From contig JACZWD010000106.1 in assembly GCA_022572335.1 (NCBI GenBank), positions 1 through 9,082 of the forward strand: a stretch of 9,082 bases of DNA, written 5' to 3'. Of this stretch, positions 1 through 6,789 are shown one piece after another; position 1 is the stretch's first letter; each line of letters begins with the position of its first letter. Position numbers and translations under genes: made by a program. The notes below the pieces were generated by a model that saw nothing but the letters and a program-made list of their open reading frames with translations, made no database searches and was not told the origin of the DNA. This DNA is from Pseudomonadota bacterium. Its GTDB lineage: Bacteria > Pseudomonadota > Alphaproteobacteria > Rhodospirillales > 2-02-FULL-58-16.

Positions 1-339
1 GTGGCCAACGCGGTCCTCGACGTGGTGCTGGCGGACGGCTTCCTGGACCGCGTGGACGCGGTGGCTAGGCTTCTGTGGAGGCGGCTTAAGTCCCTGGTCG
101 AGGCCCATCCCAAGGTCCTCCGCGGCCTCAGGGGCGCCGGCCTGATGGTCGGCCTCGCGTGCGTCGGCGACAACGGGGCCCTGGTGGCGCGCCTCAGGGA
201 CAACGGCCTGCTCGCGGTCGGCGCCGCCGACAACGTGGTCAGGCTGCTGCCGCCCCTGATCATCGAGGAGCGTCACGTGGACGAGGCGATGGCCATCCTC
301 GAGCGCAGTTGCGCCGAACTGGCGGATCGGGCGGCGTGA
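1..339 (+). CDS. argD: Acetylornithine aminotransferase, C-terminal part (cut by window start)
   Basis: This is the last 112 residues of a class III PLP-dependent aminotransferase, whose 5' part lies before the window. ArgD makes N-acetylornithine from N-acetylglutamate semialdehyde and glutamate in the cytoplasm. The visible part is the small C-terminal domain: a helix, the LRGAGLMVGL segment near residues 43-52, and the closing NVVRLLPPLIIEERHVDEAM block near 78-97, all typical of ArgD/acetylornithine-succinyldiaminopimelate transaminases. The catalytic lysine would lie upstream and is not seen. The GTG at position 1 is probably an internal valine codon, because family members continue upstream through this stretch. 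The stop is one base before the argF ATG, so the two genes are almost certainly co-transcribed. The argF neighbour favours argD over other class III transaminases. Confidence 0.9.
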   Translation: MANAVLDVVLADGFLDRVDAVARLLWRRLKSLVEAHPKVLRGLRGAGLMVGLACVGDNGALVARLRDNGLLAVGAADNVVRLLPPLIIEERHVDEAMAILERSCAELADRAA

Positions 340-340
340 C

Positions 341-1309
341 ATGGACGCGCCCAGACATTTTCTGGACATCGACCGTCTCGACGAAGCGACGCTGCGACAC
401 ATCCTGGACTGGGCGGCGGCGCTGAAGCGGGGCGACAGCCCGGGCGGCGACCTCTCTTCGCCCGCAGGAGCGGGCTTCGCGAAGGCGGGAGCCCGGCCCC
501 TGGCCGGCCGCACCCTGGCCATGATCTTCGAGAAGCCCTCGACGCGCACCCGGGTCTCCTTCGAGGTCGGCATGCAGCAGCTGGGCGGCCACGTGGTGGT
601 GCTGAGCGAGACCAACACCCAGCTCGGGCGCGGCGAGACCGTCGCCGATACGGCCCGCGTGCTGTCGCGCTACGTGGACGCCATCATGATCCGCACCGAC
701 GATCCCGAACGGCTGGACGAGCTCGCCGCCCACGCCACGGTGCCGGTGATCAACGGGCTCACCGACAGGTCCCATCCGTGCCAGGTCATGGCCGACGTGA
801 TGACGTTCGAGGAGCACCGGGGCCCCATCGCCGGCCGGGTGGTGGCGTGGAGCGGCGACGGCAACAACGTGGCCGCGTCGTGGATTCACGCCGCCGTGCG
901 CTTTCGCTTTACCCTCCGCCTCGCCTGCCCGGAGCCCCTCGGCCCGCCGGCGGCGCTGCTCGACTGGGCGAAGGCCGAGGGCGGCGACGTGACCCTGGTG
1001 CGCCATGCGGCCGAGGCGGTGGCCGGCGCCGACTGCGTGGTCACCGACGTCTGGGTGTCCATGGGCGACGAGGACGCGGAGAACCGCCACCGGCTGCTCA
1101 CGCCCTACCGGGTGGACGAGGCCCTGATGGCGCGGGCCGCCGACGGCGCCGTTTTCATGCACTGCCTGCCCGCCCATCGGGGCGAAGAGGTCACGGCCGC
1201 GGTCATCGACGGGCCCCGCTCGGCGGTCTGGGACGAGGCGGAGAACCGCCTGCACGCGCAGAAAGGCATCCTCGCCTGGTGCCTGGTACCCTCTATCATA
1301 AAAGGATGA
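341..1309 (+). CDS. argF: Ornithine carbamoyltransferase
   Basis: This 322-residue enzyme joins carbamoyl phosphate to ornithine to give citrulline in the cytoplasm. All signature motifs are present: the carbamoyl-phosphate loop STRTR at residues 67-71, HPCQ at 145-148, the ornithine-side DVWVSMGDE at 236-244, and HCLPAHRGEE at 274-283. The ATG lies one base after the argD stop, which suggests translational coupling; no strong ribosome binding site is visible. The protein looks about 13 residues longer than I expect for alphaproteobacterial relatives (usually about 305-310). The excess sits at residues 38-51, between the N-terminal helices and the conserved PLAGRTLAMIFEKPSTRT segment. That stretch is encoded by a palindromic, REP-like sequence (see the repeat at 457-492). 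The carbamoyltransferase motifs are intact, so activity is expected. Confidence 0.96.
   Translation: MDAPRHFLDIDRLDEATLRHILDWAAALKRGDSPGGDLSSPAGAGFAKAGARPLAGRTLAMIFEKPSTRTRVSFEVGMQQLGGHVVVLSETNTQLGRGETVADTARVLSRYVDAIMIRTDDPERLDELAAHATVPVINGLTDRSHPCQVMADVMTFEEHRGPIAGRVVAWSGDGNNVAASWIHAAVRFRFTLRLACPEPLGPPAALLDWAKAEGGDVTLVRHAAEAVAGADCVVTDVWVSMGDEDAENRHRLLTPYRVDEALMARAADGAVFMHCLPAHRGEEVTAAVIDGPRSAVWDEAENRLHAQKGILAWCLVPSIIKG
457..492 (+). repeat. REP-like palindromic element inside argF
   Basis: The sequence holds two adjacent dyads. The first is GCCCGC-agga-GCGGGC (460-475, six-base-pair stem). The second is the perfect ten-base palindrome CTTCGCGAAG (475-484). The order and content match the dksA-flgH spacer element at 8110-8151, which has GAAGC-cgga-GCTTC followed by CTTCG-g-CGAAG. 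Both read GGAGC, two or three variable bases, then GCTTCG(G)CGAAGGC(A/G)GG. In argF it is translated in frame as part of residues 40-51, a region that I recall as short or absent in related enzymes. Calling it a member of an interspersed repeat family is inference from these two copies. Confidence 0.5.
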
Positions 1310-1327
1310 CACGTGTGATCGTGTCGT
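1306..1327 (+). other. Small hairpin at the argF / aminotransferase-remnant junction
   Basis: ATGACACG (1306-1313) and CGTGTCGT (1320-1327) pair over eight positions, one of them G-T, around the loop tgtgat. The stem covers the argF stop codon and the probable GTG start of the next frame. There is no T-tract, so it does not look like an intrinsic terminator; it may be fortuitous. Confidence 0.3.
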
Positions 1328-2421
1328 GACAGCGGCCACTGGGAGAGAGGCCGGGAGCACGCTGGCTTTGCTCGGCGGCGAACCCCTCCGCAAGACGCTT
1401 TTCCCGGCCTATTCGGTGATCGGGACGGAAGAAATCGAGGCCGTCCGCGCGGTGATGGAGAGCGGCATCCTGTCGCGCTAAGGTGGGCGCCTGGAACGAG
1501 GGCTTTTACGGCGGACCCCAGGTGCGCGCCGTCGAAGACGAATGGGCGGGGGCGTTTGCGGCGCGCCACGCGGTGGCCGTCAACTCGGCGACCAGCGGCC
1601 TGATCAGCGCCGCCGGCGCCGCCGGCGTGGGCCCGGGGGACGAGGTCATCGTGTCCCCCTACACCATGATGGCCTCGGCCACGGCGGCGCTGGTCTTCAA
1701 CGCCGTGCCGGTGTTCGCCGACATCGACCCGCGAACCTACGGCCTGGATCCGGAAAGCGTGCTGAGCCGCGTCACGCCGCGCACCAAGGCGATCATCGTC
1801 GTCCACATCTTCGGCCAGGCCACCGACATGGACCCGATCATGGAGATCGCCGAGGCCCACGGCCTGGTGGTCATCGAGGACTGCGCCCAGGCGCCGTTCG
1901 CCACCTACAAGGGGCGTCCCGTGGGCACCCTGGGGCACATGGGGGTGTTCAGCTTCAACCACCACAAGCACATCCATACCGGCGAGGGCGGCGTCGTCAC
2001 CACCAACGACGACGGACTGTGCGAACGCCTGCAGCTCATCCGCAACCACGGCGAGGCGGTGGTCGGCGGGAAAGGGGTCGCCAACCTGATCGACATGGTC
2101 GGGTTCAACTTCCGCATGGGCGAGATCGAGGCCGCCATCGCGCGGTGCCAGCTGGCCAAGGGTCCGGCCCTGATCGCCGCCCGGCAGGCCAACGTGGCCT
2201 ATCTGTAAGGCAAGCTGGCCGGGTTGCCCGGGCTTGCCCTGCCCGCCGTGGCGCCGGGCAACGGCCATGTCTATTACGTCCACGCGCTCACCTACGATGA
2301 GCCGGCCCTCGGCATCCCGCGCGCGGCGTTCGTCGAGGCCGTGAAGGTGGAACTCCCGGCGACCGGCCTGCGTGCAGGCGGCAAGAAGGATGCCAACGGC
2401 GGGGTCCCTCCGATGGGTTGA
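1326..2421 (+). pseudogene. Degenerate DegT/DnrJ/EryC1/StrS-family PLP aminotransferase
   Basis: Three pieces of one aminotransferase follow each other on this strand. The N-terminal 51 codons (GTG 1326, LALLGGEPLRKTLFPAYSVIG) end at TAA 1479-1481. The body resumes one frame later at 1483 (GAWNEGFYGGPQVRAVEDEW), so one base is surplus near 1479-1482. The body runs in frame to a second TAA at 2206-2208. The same frame then continues as recognisable protein (GKLAGLPGL, then VYYVHALTYDEPALGIPRAAF) to TGA 2419-2421. The body keeps the family's PLP-site features: EDCAQA (about 1873-1890) and FSFNHHKHIHTGEGG with the likely Schiff-base lysine at 1966-1968. The last roughly 80-100 residues of the family's usual length are missing, and the reading changes character after about 2375. 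Intact members often transaminate nucleotide sugars; the substrate cannot be told here. A single frameshift could be sequencing error, but three lesions make a real pseudogene likely. Confidence 0.82.
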
Positions 2422-2519
2422 TTTTGCGCAGCGTTCGGTTGGCGCGGTGGGCAGGGGACACCCCCGCGGCCGGGGTGGGACCGGGTAGGAATTGCCGGGG
2501 GGCGCGGCCGGCGGCCCGG
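2422..2519. other. Short spacer between aminotransferase remnant and iron operon
   Basis: No gene is visible. It lies downstream of both the remnant on the plus strand and the ATPase gene on the minus strand. It is GC-rich with small dyads such as GGGGACACCCC near 2455, but I see no hairpin with a T-tract, so no intrinsic terminator for the iron operon can be assigned. Confidence 0.4.
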
Positions 2520-3608
2520 TTACTCGTCGGCGAAGACGAAGACCTGTCTCTCGTCCACGGACACCGAGACGAGGGCGCCGGTTTCGGGCAGGAAGACTCC
2601 GGGCACGTGGGCGTGCAGGACAATCTCGGCGCCGTCGGGGCCGGCGGCGCCCAGGTGGACGTGGCTGGAGCGGCCCAGCAGGTGGGCGGAGATGATCCGC
2701 GCCGGCGTGGCGTTCCTTTCCGGCGCCGGGTCGTCGGCGGAGGGACCGTTCGCCCCGGCCAGGGCCAGGCGCAGCCCCTCGGGGCGGACAATAACATGCG
2801 CCTGCCGGCCGTCCGCCAGGCCGGGCGCCGCGAACGTGCCCACGGGCGTATGCACGCGGCCGCCTTCGACCACCCCGGCGAACCGGTTGACCTGGCCGAA
2901 GAGGGCGGCGACGAACCGATCCGCCGGCCGGAAATAGATTTCCTTCGGGGCGCCGGCCTGGATGATCCGGCCCTCGTTCATGACCGCGATGTGGTCGGCC
3001 ATGAACATGGCCTCTTCGGGGTCGTGGGTGACCATCAGGGTGGTGACGCCGGTTTCCTCGAGCAGGCCGAGGGTTTCCTCGCGGACCTGGAGGCGCAGGT
3101 TCACGTCCAGGTCGGAGAAGGGCTCGTCCAGCAACAGCACCCGGGGCTCCGGCGCCAGGGCGCGAAGCAGGGCGACGCGCTGCTGCTGGCCGCCCGACAG
3201 GGTATGGGGATAGGCGTCGGCGAAGCCGGCCATGCCGGCGCGGGCCAGGGCTTCGCGCGCCCATTGCAGCCGCCCGGGCGCAGGGTCCGACAGGCCAAAG
3301 GTGATGTTCTCGAACACGGTCAGATGGGGAAACAGGGCGTGGTCCTGGAACATCAGGCCGATGCCCCGTTCTTCCGGCGGCACGTGGCGCCGGTCATCGC
3401 CATCGGCGAGGACGCGCTCGCCCAGGGCGACCCGGCCGTGTTGCACGATCTCCAGCCCGGCGGCGATCCTCAGCAGGGTCGTCTTGCCGCAACCCGACGG
3501 GCCTAGAAGGCAGGTCAGCTTTCCCGCCGGGGCGCCGAGCGAGGCGTCGAGGACCACGGCGCGGCCGTCGTAGGCGTGGGTAATGCCGGTGAGGCTGAGC
3601 CCGTTCAC
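2520..3608 (-). CDS. fbpC: Ferric-iron ABC transporter ATP-binding protein
   Basis: This 362-residue ATPase powers the importer encoded by the two genes before it and sits on the cytoplasmic face of the membrane. Domain order is clear: Walker A GPSGCGKT at 36-43, Q-loop glutamine 88 in MFQDHALFPHLTV, signature LSGGQ at 137-141, Walker B VLLLDEP at 157-163, D-loop SDLD at 165-168 and H-loop histidine 195. A C-terminal TOBE-like regulatory domain covers about 268-361 (HVIVRPEGLRLAL onward). Length and the ALFPHLTVFENITFGL segment match the FbpC/PotA-type importers. The GTG start is chosen because it overlaps the permease stop in GTGA, giving coupled translation. The same frame stays open far upstream, but that is antisense-like low-complexity sequence and is not part of this protein. 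Ferric iron as substrate follows from the neighbouring binding protein; other CUT1-like substrates are less likely. Confidence 0.92.
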   Translation of the reverse strand: MNGLSLTGITHAYDGRAVVLDASLGAPAGKLTCLLGPSGCGKTTLLRIAAGLEIVQHGRVALGERVLADGDDRRHVPPEERGIGLMFQDHALFPHLTVFENITFGLSDPAPGRLQWAREALARAGMAGFADAYPHTLSGGQQQRVALLRALAPEPRVLLLDEPFSDLDVNLRLQVREETLGLLEETGVTTLMVTHDPEEAMFMADHIAVMNEGRIIQAGAPKEIYFRPADRFVAALFGQVNRFAGVVEGGRVHTPVGTFAAPGLADGRQAHVIVRPEGLRLALAGANGPSADDPAPERNATPARIISAHLLGRSSHVHLGAAGPDGAEIVLHAHVPGVFLPETGALVSVSVDERQVFVFADE

Positions 3609-5314
3609 GGCGTTGCGCCCGCGCCGTCGGGGGCGCCGGTGTGGCCGGGGCGCGAGCGTCCGATCGTGCGGCTCAACAGGATCACCGGCAGGATGCCCGA
3701 AGCGACGATCGTCAGCGCCGCCAGGGAACTTTCCGCGAGAAGCTCGTCGGACGCATACTGATGGACGAAGGTGGCCAGGGTGTGAAAATCGAACGGCCTG
3801 AGGATCACCGTCATCGGCAGTTCCTTCATGCAGTCGACGAAGACGAGGATCGCCGCGGTCAATACGCTGCCGCGCATGACCGGCAGGTGCACGCGGCGGA
3901 GGGTAGCCATGGGTCCGGCGCCCAGGGTGCGGGCGGCGCCGTCCATGCTGGCGGTGACCTTGGACAGGCTCGCCTCGATGGTGCCGAACGAAAGCGCCAG
4001 GAAGCGCACCACATAGCCGATAATGATGACGAAGACGGAGCCACTGAGAAGGAGCCCGGTGGAAATGCCGAAGACGGAGTCGAGGACGGCGTCCACCGTG
4101 TTGTCGAGCCAGGCCGTGGGCAGGACGACGCCGATGGCGAGCACGGCGCCGGGCACCGCGTAGCCGAGGCTGGCGAAGCGGGTCGCCGCCGTCACCACCG
4201 GTCCGCCGCGCAGCCGCGCCCCGTAGGCCATGAAGGTCCCCACCGCCACCGTGATCACGGCGGCCGTCGCGGATAGCCCAAGGCTGTTGGCGGTATAGGT
4301 GAGGAAATCGGCTTCCAGGGTGTCCGCGTAATGGGTCAGGGCATAGCGCCCGAGCACCCCGGCGGGGACGGCGAAGCCGAGGACGACCGGGGCCAGGCAG
4401 GCCAGGGACGCCAGGGCCGCGGCCCCGCCGCGCAAGGGATAGCCCGGAAGCGCCCGGTACCTGGTCGACGTGTGGTGATAGCGCCGGCCGCGCCGGCCGC
4501 GGCGCTCGAGGTGGATGACCACGAGCACGAACAGCAGCAGCACCGAGGCCAACTGTGCGGCGCCCGACACGCTGTTCATGTTCAGCCACACGTCGAAGAT
4601 GCCGGCGGTGAAGGTGGCGACGGCGAAATAGTCCACCGTGCCGAAGTCGTTCAGGGTCTCCATCAACACCAGGCTGAGCCCGATCACCAGGGCCGGCCGG
4701 GCCAGGGGCAGGGCGACGCGGAAGGCGCTGCGCCAGGGGCCGTGGCCAAGGGTGCGGCTGACCTCGAGGACACACATGGACTGTTCCAGGAAGGCGACCC
4801 GCGACAGAAGGTAGACGTAGGGGTAGAACGCCAGGGTCATGACGGCGATGGCGCCCCCGAGGGAGCGGATTTCGGGGAACCAGTAATCGCCCCTGGTGGT
4901 CCATCCGAACGACGCGCGCAAGGCCTCCTGCACGGGGCCGGCGTACTCCAAAAGGTCGGTGTAGACGTAAGCGACCACATAGGCCGGGATGGCCATGGGC
5001 AGAAGCAGCGCCCACTCGAAGATGTGCCGGCCGGGGAAGCGGCACATGGTCACCAGCCACGCGGTCCCGGCGCCGATGACCAGGGTGCCGAGGCCGACAC
5101 CGGCCATGAGCAATAACGTGGTGCGGATGTACAACGGCAGCACGGTGGACGCCAGGTGCCCCCACACGCTTTCGCCCGGCGTCAAGGCCAGCCCGATCAC
5201 CGCGACAATGGGGATCGACGCCGCAAGCGCGATCAGAACCGTGCCCAGCGTCCAGCCGTCGATGCGCCGGAACGCCCCGGCGGCGCCGCCAAACCGTGTT
5301 CCGGCCAAACCCAA
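3605..5314 (-). CDS. fbpB: Ferric-iron ABC transporter permease (fused two-domain)
   Basis: This inner-membrane protein of about 569 residues forms the channel of the importer. It has two binding-protein-dependent permease halves, each with several hydrophobic helices, joined by a basic linker (RRGRRGRRYHHTSTRYR near 271-287). Each half carries an ATPase-contacting EAA-type loop: EVSRTLGHGPWRSAFRVALPL (about 184-204) and DGAARTLGAGPMATLRRVHLPV (about 458-479). The motif METLNDFGTVDYF at 218-230 is typical of FbpB-like iron permeases. The start is uncertain. I prefer TTG at 5314, because AAGGAG lies ten bases upstream at 5325-5330 and conserved sequence begins soon after. In-frame ATG codons farther upstream lie inside the repeat array, lack a binding site and would add proline/glycine-rich translated repeats. 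The stop overlaps the ATPase GTG. Confidence 0.9.
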   Translation of the reverse strand: MGLAGTRFGGAAGAFRRIDGWTLGTVLIALAASIPIVAVIGLALTPGESVWGHLASTVLPLYIRTTLLLMAGVGLGTLVIGAGTAWLVTMCRFPGRHIFEWALLLPMAIPAYVVAYVYTDLLEYAGPVQEALRASFGWTTRGDYWFPEIRSLGGAIAVMTLAFYPYVYLLSRVAFLEQSMCVLEVSRTLGHGPWRSAFRVALPLARPALVIGLSLVLMETLNDFGTVDYFAVATFTAGIFDVWLNMNSVSGAAQLASVLLLFVLVVIHLERRGRRGRRYHHTSTRYRALPGYPLRGGAAALASLACLAPVVLGFAVPAGVLGRYALTHYADTLEADFLTYTANSLGLSATAAVITVAVGTFMAYGARLRGGPVVTAATRFASLGYAVPGAVLAIGVVLPTAWLDNTVDAVLDSVFGISTGLLLSGSVFVIIIGYVVRFLALSFGTIEASLSKVTASMDGAARTLGAGPMATLRRVHLPVMRGSVLTAAILVFVDCMKELPMTVILRPFDFHTLATFVHQYASDELLAESSLAALTIVASGILPVILLSRTIGRSRPGHTGAPDGAGATP

Positions 5315-5324
5315 ACCGCGTTCG

Positions 5325-5330
5325 CTCCTT
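5325..5330 (-). promoter_or_regulatory. Ribosome binding site deciding the permease start
   Basis: AAGGAG on the minus strand is ten bases upstream of TTG 5314. It is the only good Shine-Dalgarno sequence between the repeat array and the first membrane helix, and it argues against starts inside the array. Confidence 0.6.
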
Positions 5331-5360
5331 ATCCTTCCACCCGGGGCGCCGGATGGCCGC

Positions 5361-5613
5361 CGCCCCGGGGGGCCACCGGGGGGTGTCCCCCCGGTCATCG
5401 GAAATGCGGGGGCGCCCCCGCGACCCCCGGGGGCCACCGGGGGGTGTCCCCCCGGTCATCGGAAATGCGGGGGGCGCCCCCGCGACCCCCGGGGGCCACC
5501 GGGGGGTGTCCCCCCGGTCATCGGAAATGCGGGGGCGCCCCCGCGACCCCCGGGGGCCACCGGGGGGTGTCCCCCCGGTCATCGGAAATGCGGGGGGCGC
5601 CCCCGCGCCCCCC
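5361..5613. repeat. Four-copy tandem array of a 61/62-base hairpin-rich unit within the iron operon
   Basis: Units begin at 5371, 5432, 5494 and 5555 (at GGCCACC), with spacings of 61, 62 and 61 bases. They are identical except for one G-run, which is 5, 6, 5, 6 long in units 1 to 4. Each unit contains the perfect hairpin ACCGGGGGG-tgt-CCCCCCGGT, the palindrome GCGGGGGCGCCCCCGC (offset by one base in 6-G units), CCCCCGGGGG at the unit boundary, and an AT-richer island CATCGGAAATG. Flanks decay: the left edge reads GCCCCGGGGGG and the right edge GCGCCCCCCGAAGGG. The array occupies most of the gap between the binding-protein stop and the permease start, so it would be transcribed. There are no unique spacers, so it is not CRISPR. 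Both strands are open in several frames only because of composition. Confidence 0.93.
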
Positions 5614-5622
5614 GAAGGGCTC

Positions 5623-6684
5623 TTAATGATCGAAGGCTACCCTGTCCATGATTCTCGCGGCGGCCGCCCGGTATTTCGCCACTTCGGTCAGGTGGACGGT
5701 GTCCGCCTTGAAGGTGCCCCAGGAGGCGACCAGGGGGTGCAGCGGGACACCGGACTTCACCGGATATTCGAAGTTCTGCTCGGCGTAGATGCGCTGGGCG
5801 AAGTCGCCGCTGAGGAACTCGAGCAGCCGGATGGCATTGTCCCGGTTCTTCGCGCTTTTCGTCACCGCGGCGCCGCTGAGGTTGACGTGGGTGCCGCGGT
5901 CAAGCGAGTCGCGGCCCGGCCGCCCGGCACGCGGCTGGTTGGGAAAGATGATGGTAACGGCCGCGGCCCACGCCTTCTGCTCGGGCTTTTTGTCGTTGGT
6001 CGCCATCTTGCCCATGTAGTAGCTGTTGCCCAGCGCCACATCGCACTCGCCTTCCTTGATCGCCCGGACCTGGGAGCGGTCGTTTCCCTGGGGGCGGCGC
6101 GCCAGGTTGGATTTCAGGGCGCGCGCCCACGCCTCGGCGGCTTTTTCCCCCTTGGCGGCAATGAACGAGGCGAGAAGCGAGATGTTGTAGGCGTGCTTTC
6201 CCGAGCGCGTGCATATGCGGCCCTTGAAGCGGGGATCGGCCAGGTCCTCATACGTGGTCACCTCGCCCGGCTTGACCCGGGTCTTGTCGGCGTAGATGAC
6301 CCGGGCGCGGGTGGTGAGCCCGAACCACAGGCCGTCGGGATGGCGGTACTGGGGCGGGATGTTGGCGTTCAGCACCGCCGAGACGACGGGCTGCACCAGC
6401 CCCGCCCGCACCAGATCGGTGAGCCGCCCGATGTCGGCGGTGAGCACGGCGTCGGCCGGGCTGTTGCGGCCCTCGGCCTTGAGGCGCTCGAGCATCCCTG
6501 TCTTCGCGTACACCATGTTCACCTTGATCCCGGTCTTGCGGGTGAAGGCGTCGAGCAGGGGCTTCATCAAAAATGGCTGGCGGTAGGAATACAGGTTGAC
6601 GTGGCCGCCCTCCGCGCCGGCGGGCGAGGGCAAGGTGGACAGGCCGACGACGGCCGCAAGCACCGCAACGGCTGTTTTGCGCAT
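5623..6684 (-). CDS. fbpA: Ferric-iron ABC transporter periplasmic binding protein
   Basis: This protein of 353 residues should bind ferric iron in the periplasm and hand it to the permease. Residues 1-24 form a Sec signal peptide: MRK, a hydrophobic core VAVLAAVVGLSTL, and a likely cut after AGA. The mature part resembles FutA/FbpA solute-binding proteins: VNLYSYRQPFLMKPLLDAFTRKTGIKVN at 29-56, ADIGRLTDLV at 83-92, and the paired tyrosines of GNSYYMGKM (Tyr222, Tyr223), which in the family bind the metal. RGTHVNLSGAAVTK near 263-276 is also conserved. Between FPNQ and RGTH there are 12 residues (about 251-262, PRAGRPGRDSLD) where I expect only a few, an apparent loop insertion. ATG 6684 is used; GTG 6687 immediately before is an alternative and makes no practical difference. 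It is the first gene of the operon. Confidence 0.93.
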   Translation of the reverse strand: MRKTAVAVLAAVVGLSTLPSPAGAEGGHVNLYSYRQPFLMKPLLDAFTRKTGIKVNMVYAKTGMLERLKAEGRNSPADAVLTADIGRLTDLVRAGLVQPVVSAVLNANIPPQYRHPDGLWFGLTTRARVIYADKTRVKPGEVTTYEDLADPRFKGRICTRSGKHAYNISLLASFIAAKGEKAAEAWARALKSNLARRPQGNDRSQVRAIKEGECDVALGNSYYMGKMATNDKKPEQKAWAAAVTIIFPNQPRAGRPGRDSLDRGTHVNLSGAAVTKSAKNRDNAIRLLEFLSGDFAQRIYAEQNFEYPVKSGVPLHPLVASWGTFKADTVHLTEVAKYRAAAARIMDRVAFDH

Positions 6685-6700
6685 CACTTTCCGGTCTCTT

Positions 6701-6789
6701 CCAATTGTTGCAACTGAGACTTAATCGCAGTTACTGCCACACCGCACCGTAACCCATCGGAAATGAAATTGCAACGCATTCTCAATTGG
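6701..6789 (-). promoter_or_regulatory. Operator-like motifs upstream of the iron-binding-protein gene
   Basis: Two copies of the word pair CCAATT(G) and GTTGCAA lie on opposite strands. One is CCAATTGTTGCAAC at 6701-6714 (+). The other is CCAATTG, seven bases, then GTTGCAA at 6770-6789 (-). The second also forms a 21-base dyad with AATTG/CAATT arms (6767-6787) and contains TGAGAAT, which resembles half of a Fur-type box. A promoter must lie here, but no pair of -35/-10 boxes stands out; TTGCAA-N17-TACGGT on the minus strand is one weak candidate. Iron-dependent control is expected from the gene function but is not proven by the sequence. Confidence 0.3.

Noticed and set aside
1476..1486. Programmed frameshift in the aminotransferase
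   Set aside because: There is no slippery heptamer, and a second stop plus C-terminal loss occur downstream, so decay or sequencing error explains it better.
1105..3264. A 719-codon minus-strand open frame across argF, the aminotransferase remnant and part of the ATPase
   Set aside because: It is antisense or out of frame to recognisable proteins and its product has only composition-driven sequence typical of GC-rich DNA.
2520..5582. A single 1020-codon minus-strand frame that would fuse the ATPase to a long upstream extension
   Set aside because: The part upstream of 3608 overlaps the permease in another frame and is arginine/proline/histidine-rich without domain features. The GTG at 3608 is set by the GTGA overlap with the permease stop.
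5361..5613. CRISPR array
   Set aside because: The units are contiguous direct repeats with no variable spacers and no cas genes nearby.
5296..6717. A 473-codon plus-strand open frame through the repeat array and opposite fbpA
   Set aside because: It is the complement of the binding-protein gene plus translated repeats; it has no ribosome site or known domain.
2409..6761. An 11-base inverted repeat (TCCGATGGGTT / AACCCATCGGA) flanking the whole iron operon like transposon ends
   Set aside because: Several 11-base inverted matches are expected by chance in a 9-kb window. The match does not extend, there is no target duplication or transposase, and the missing aminotransferase 3' end is not found beyond the right copy.
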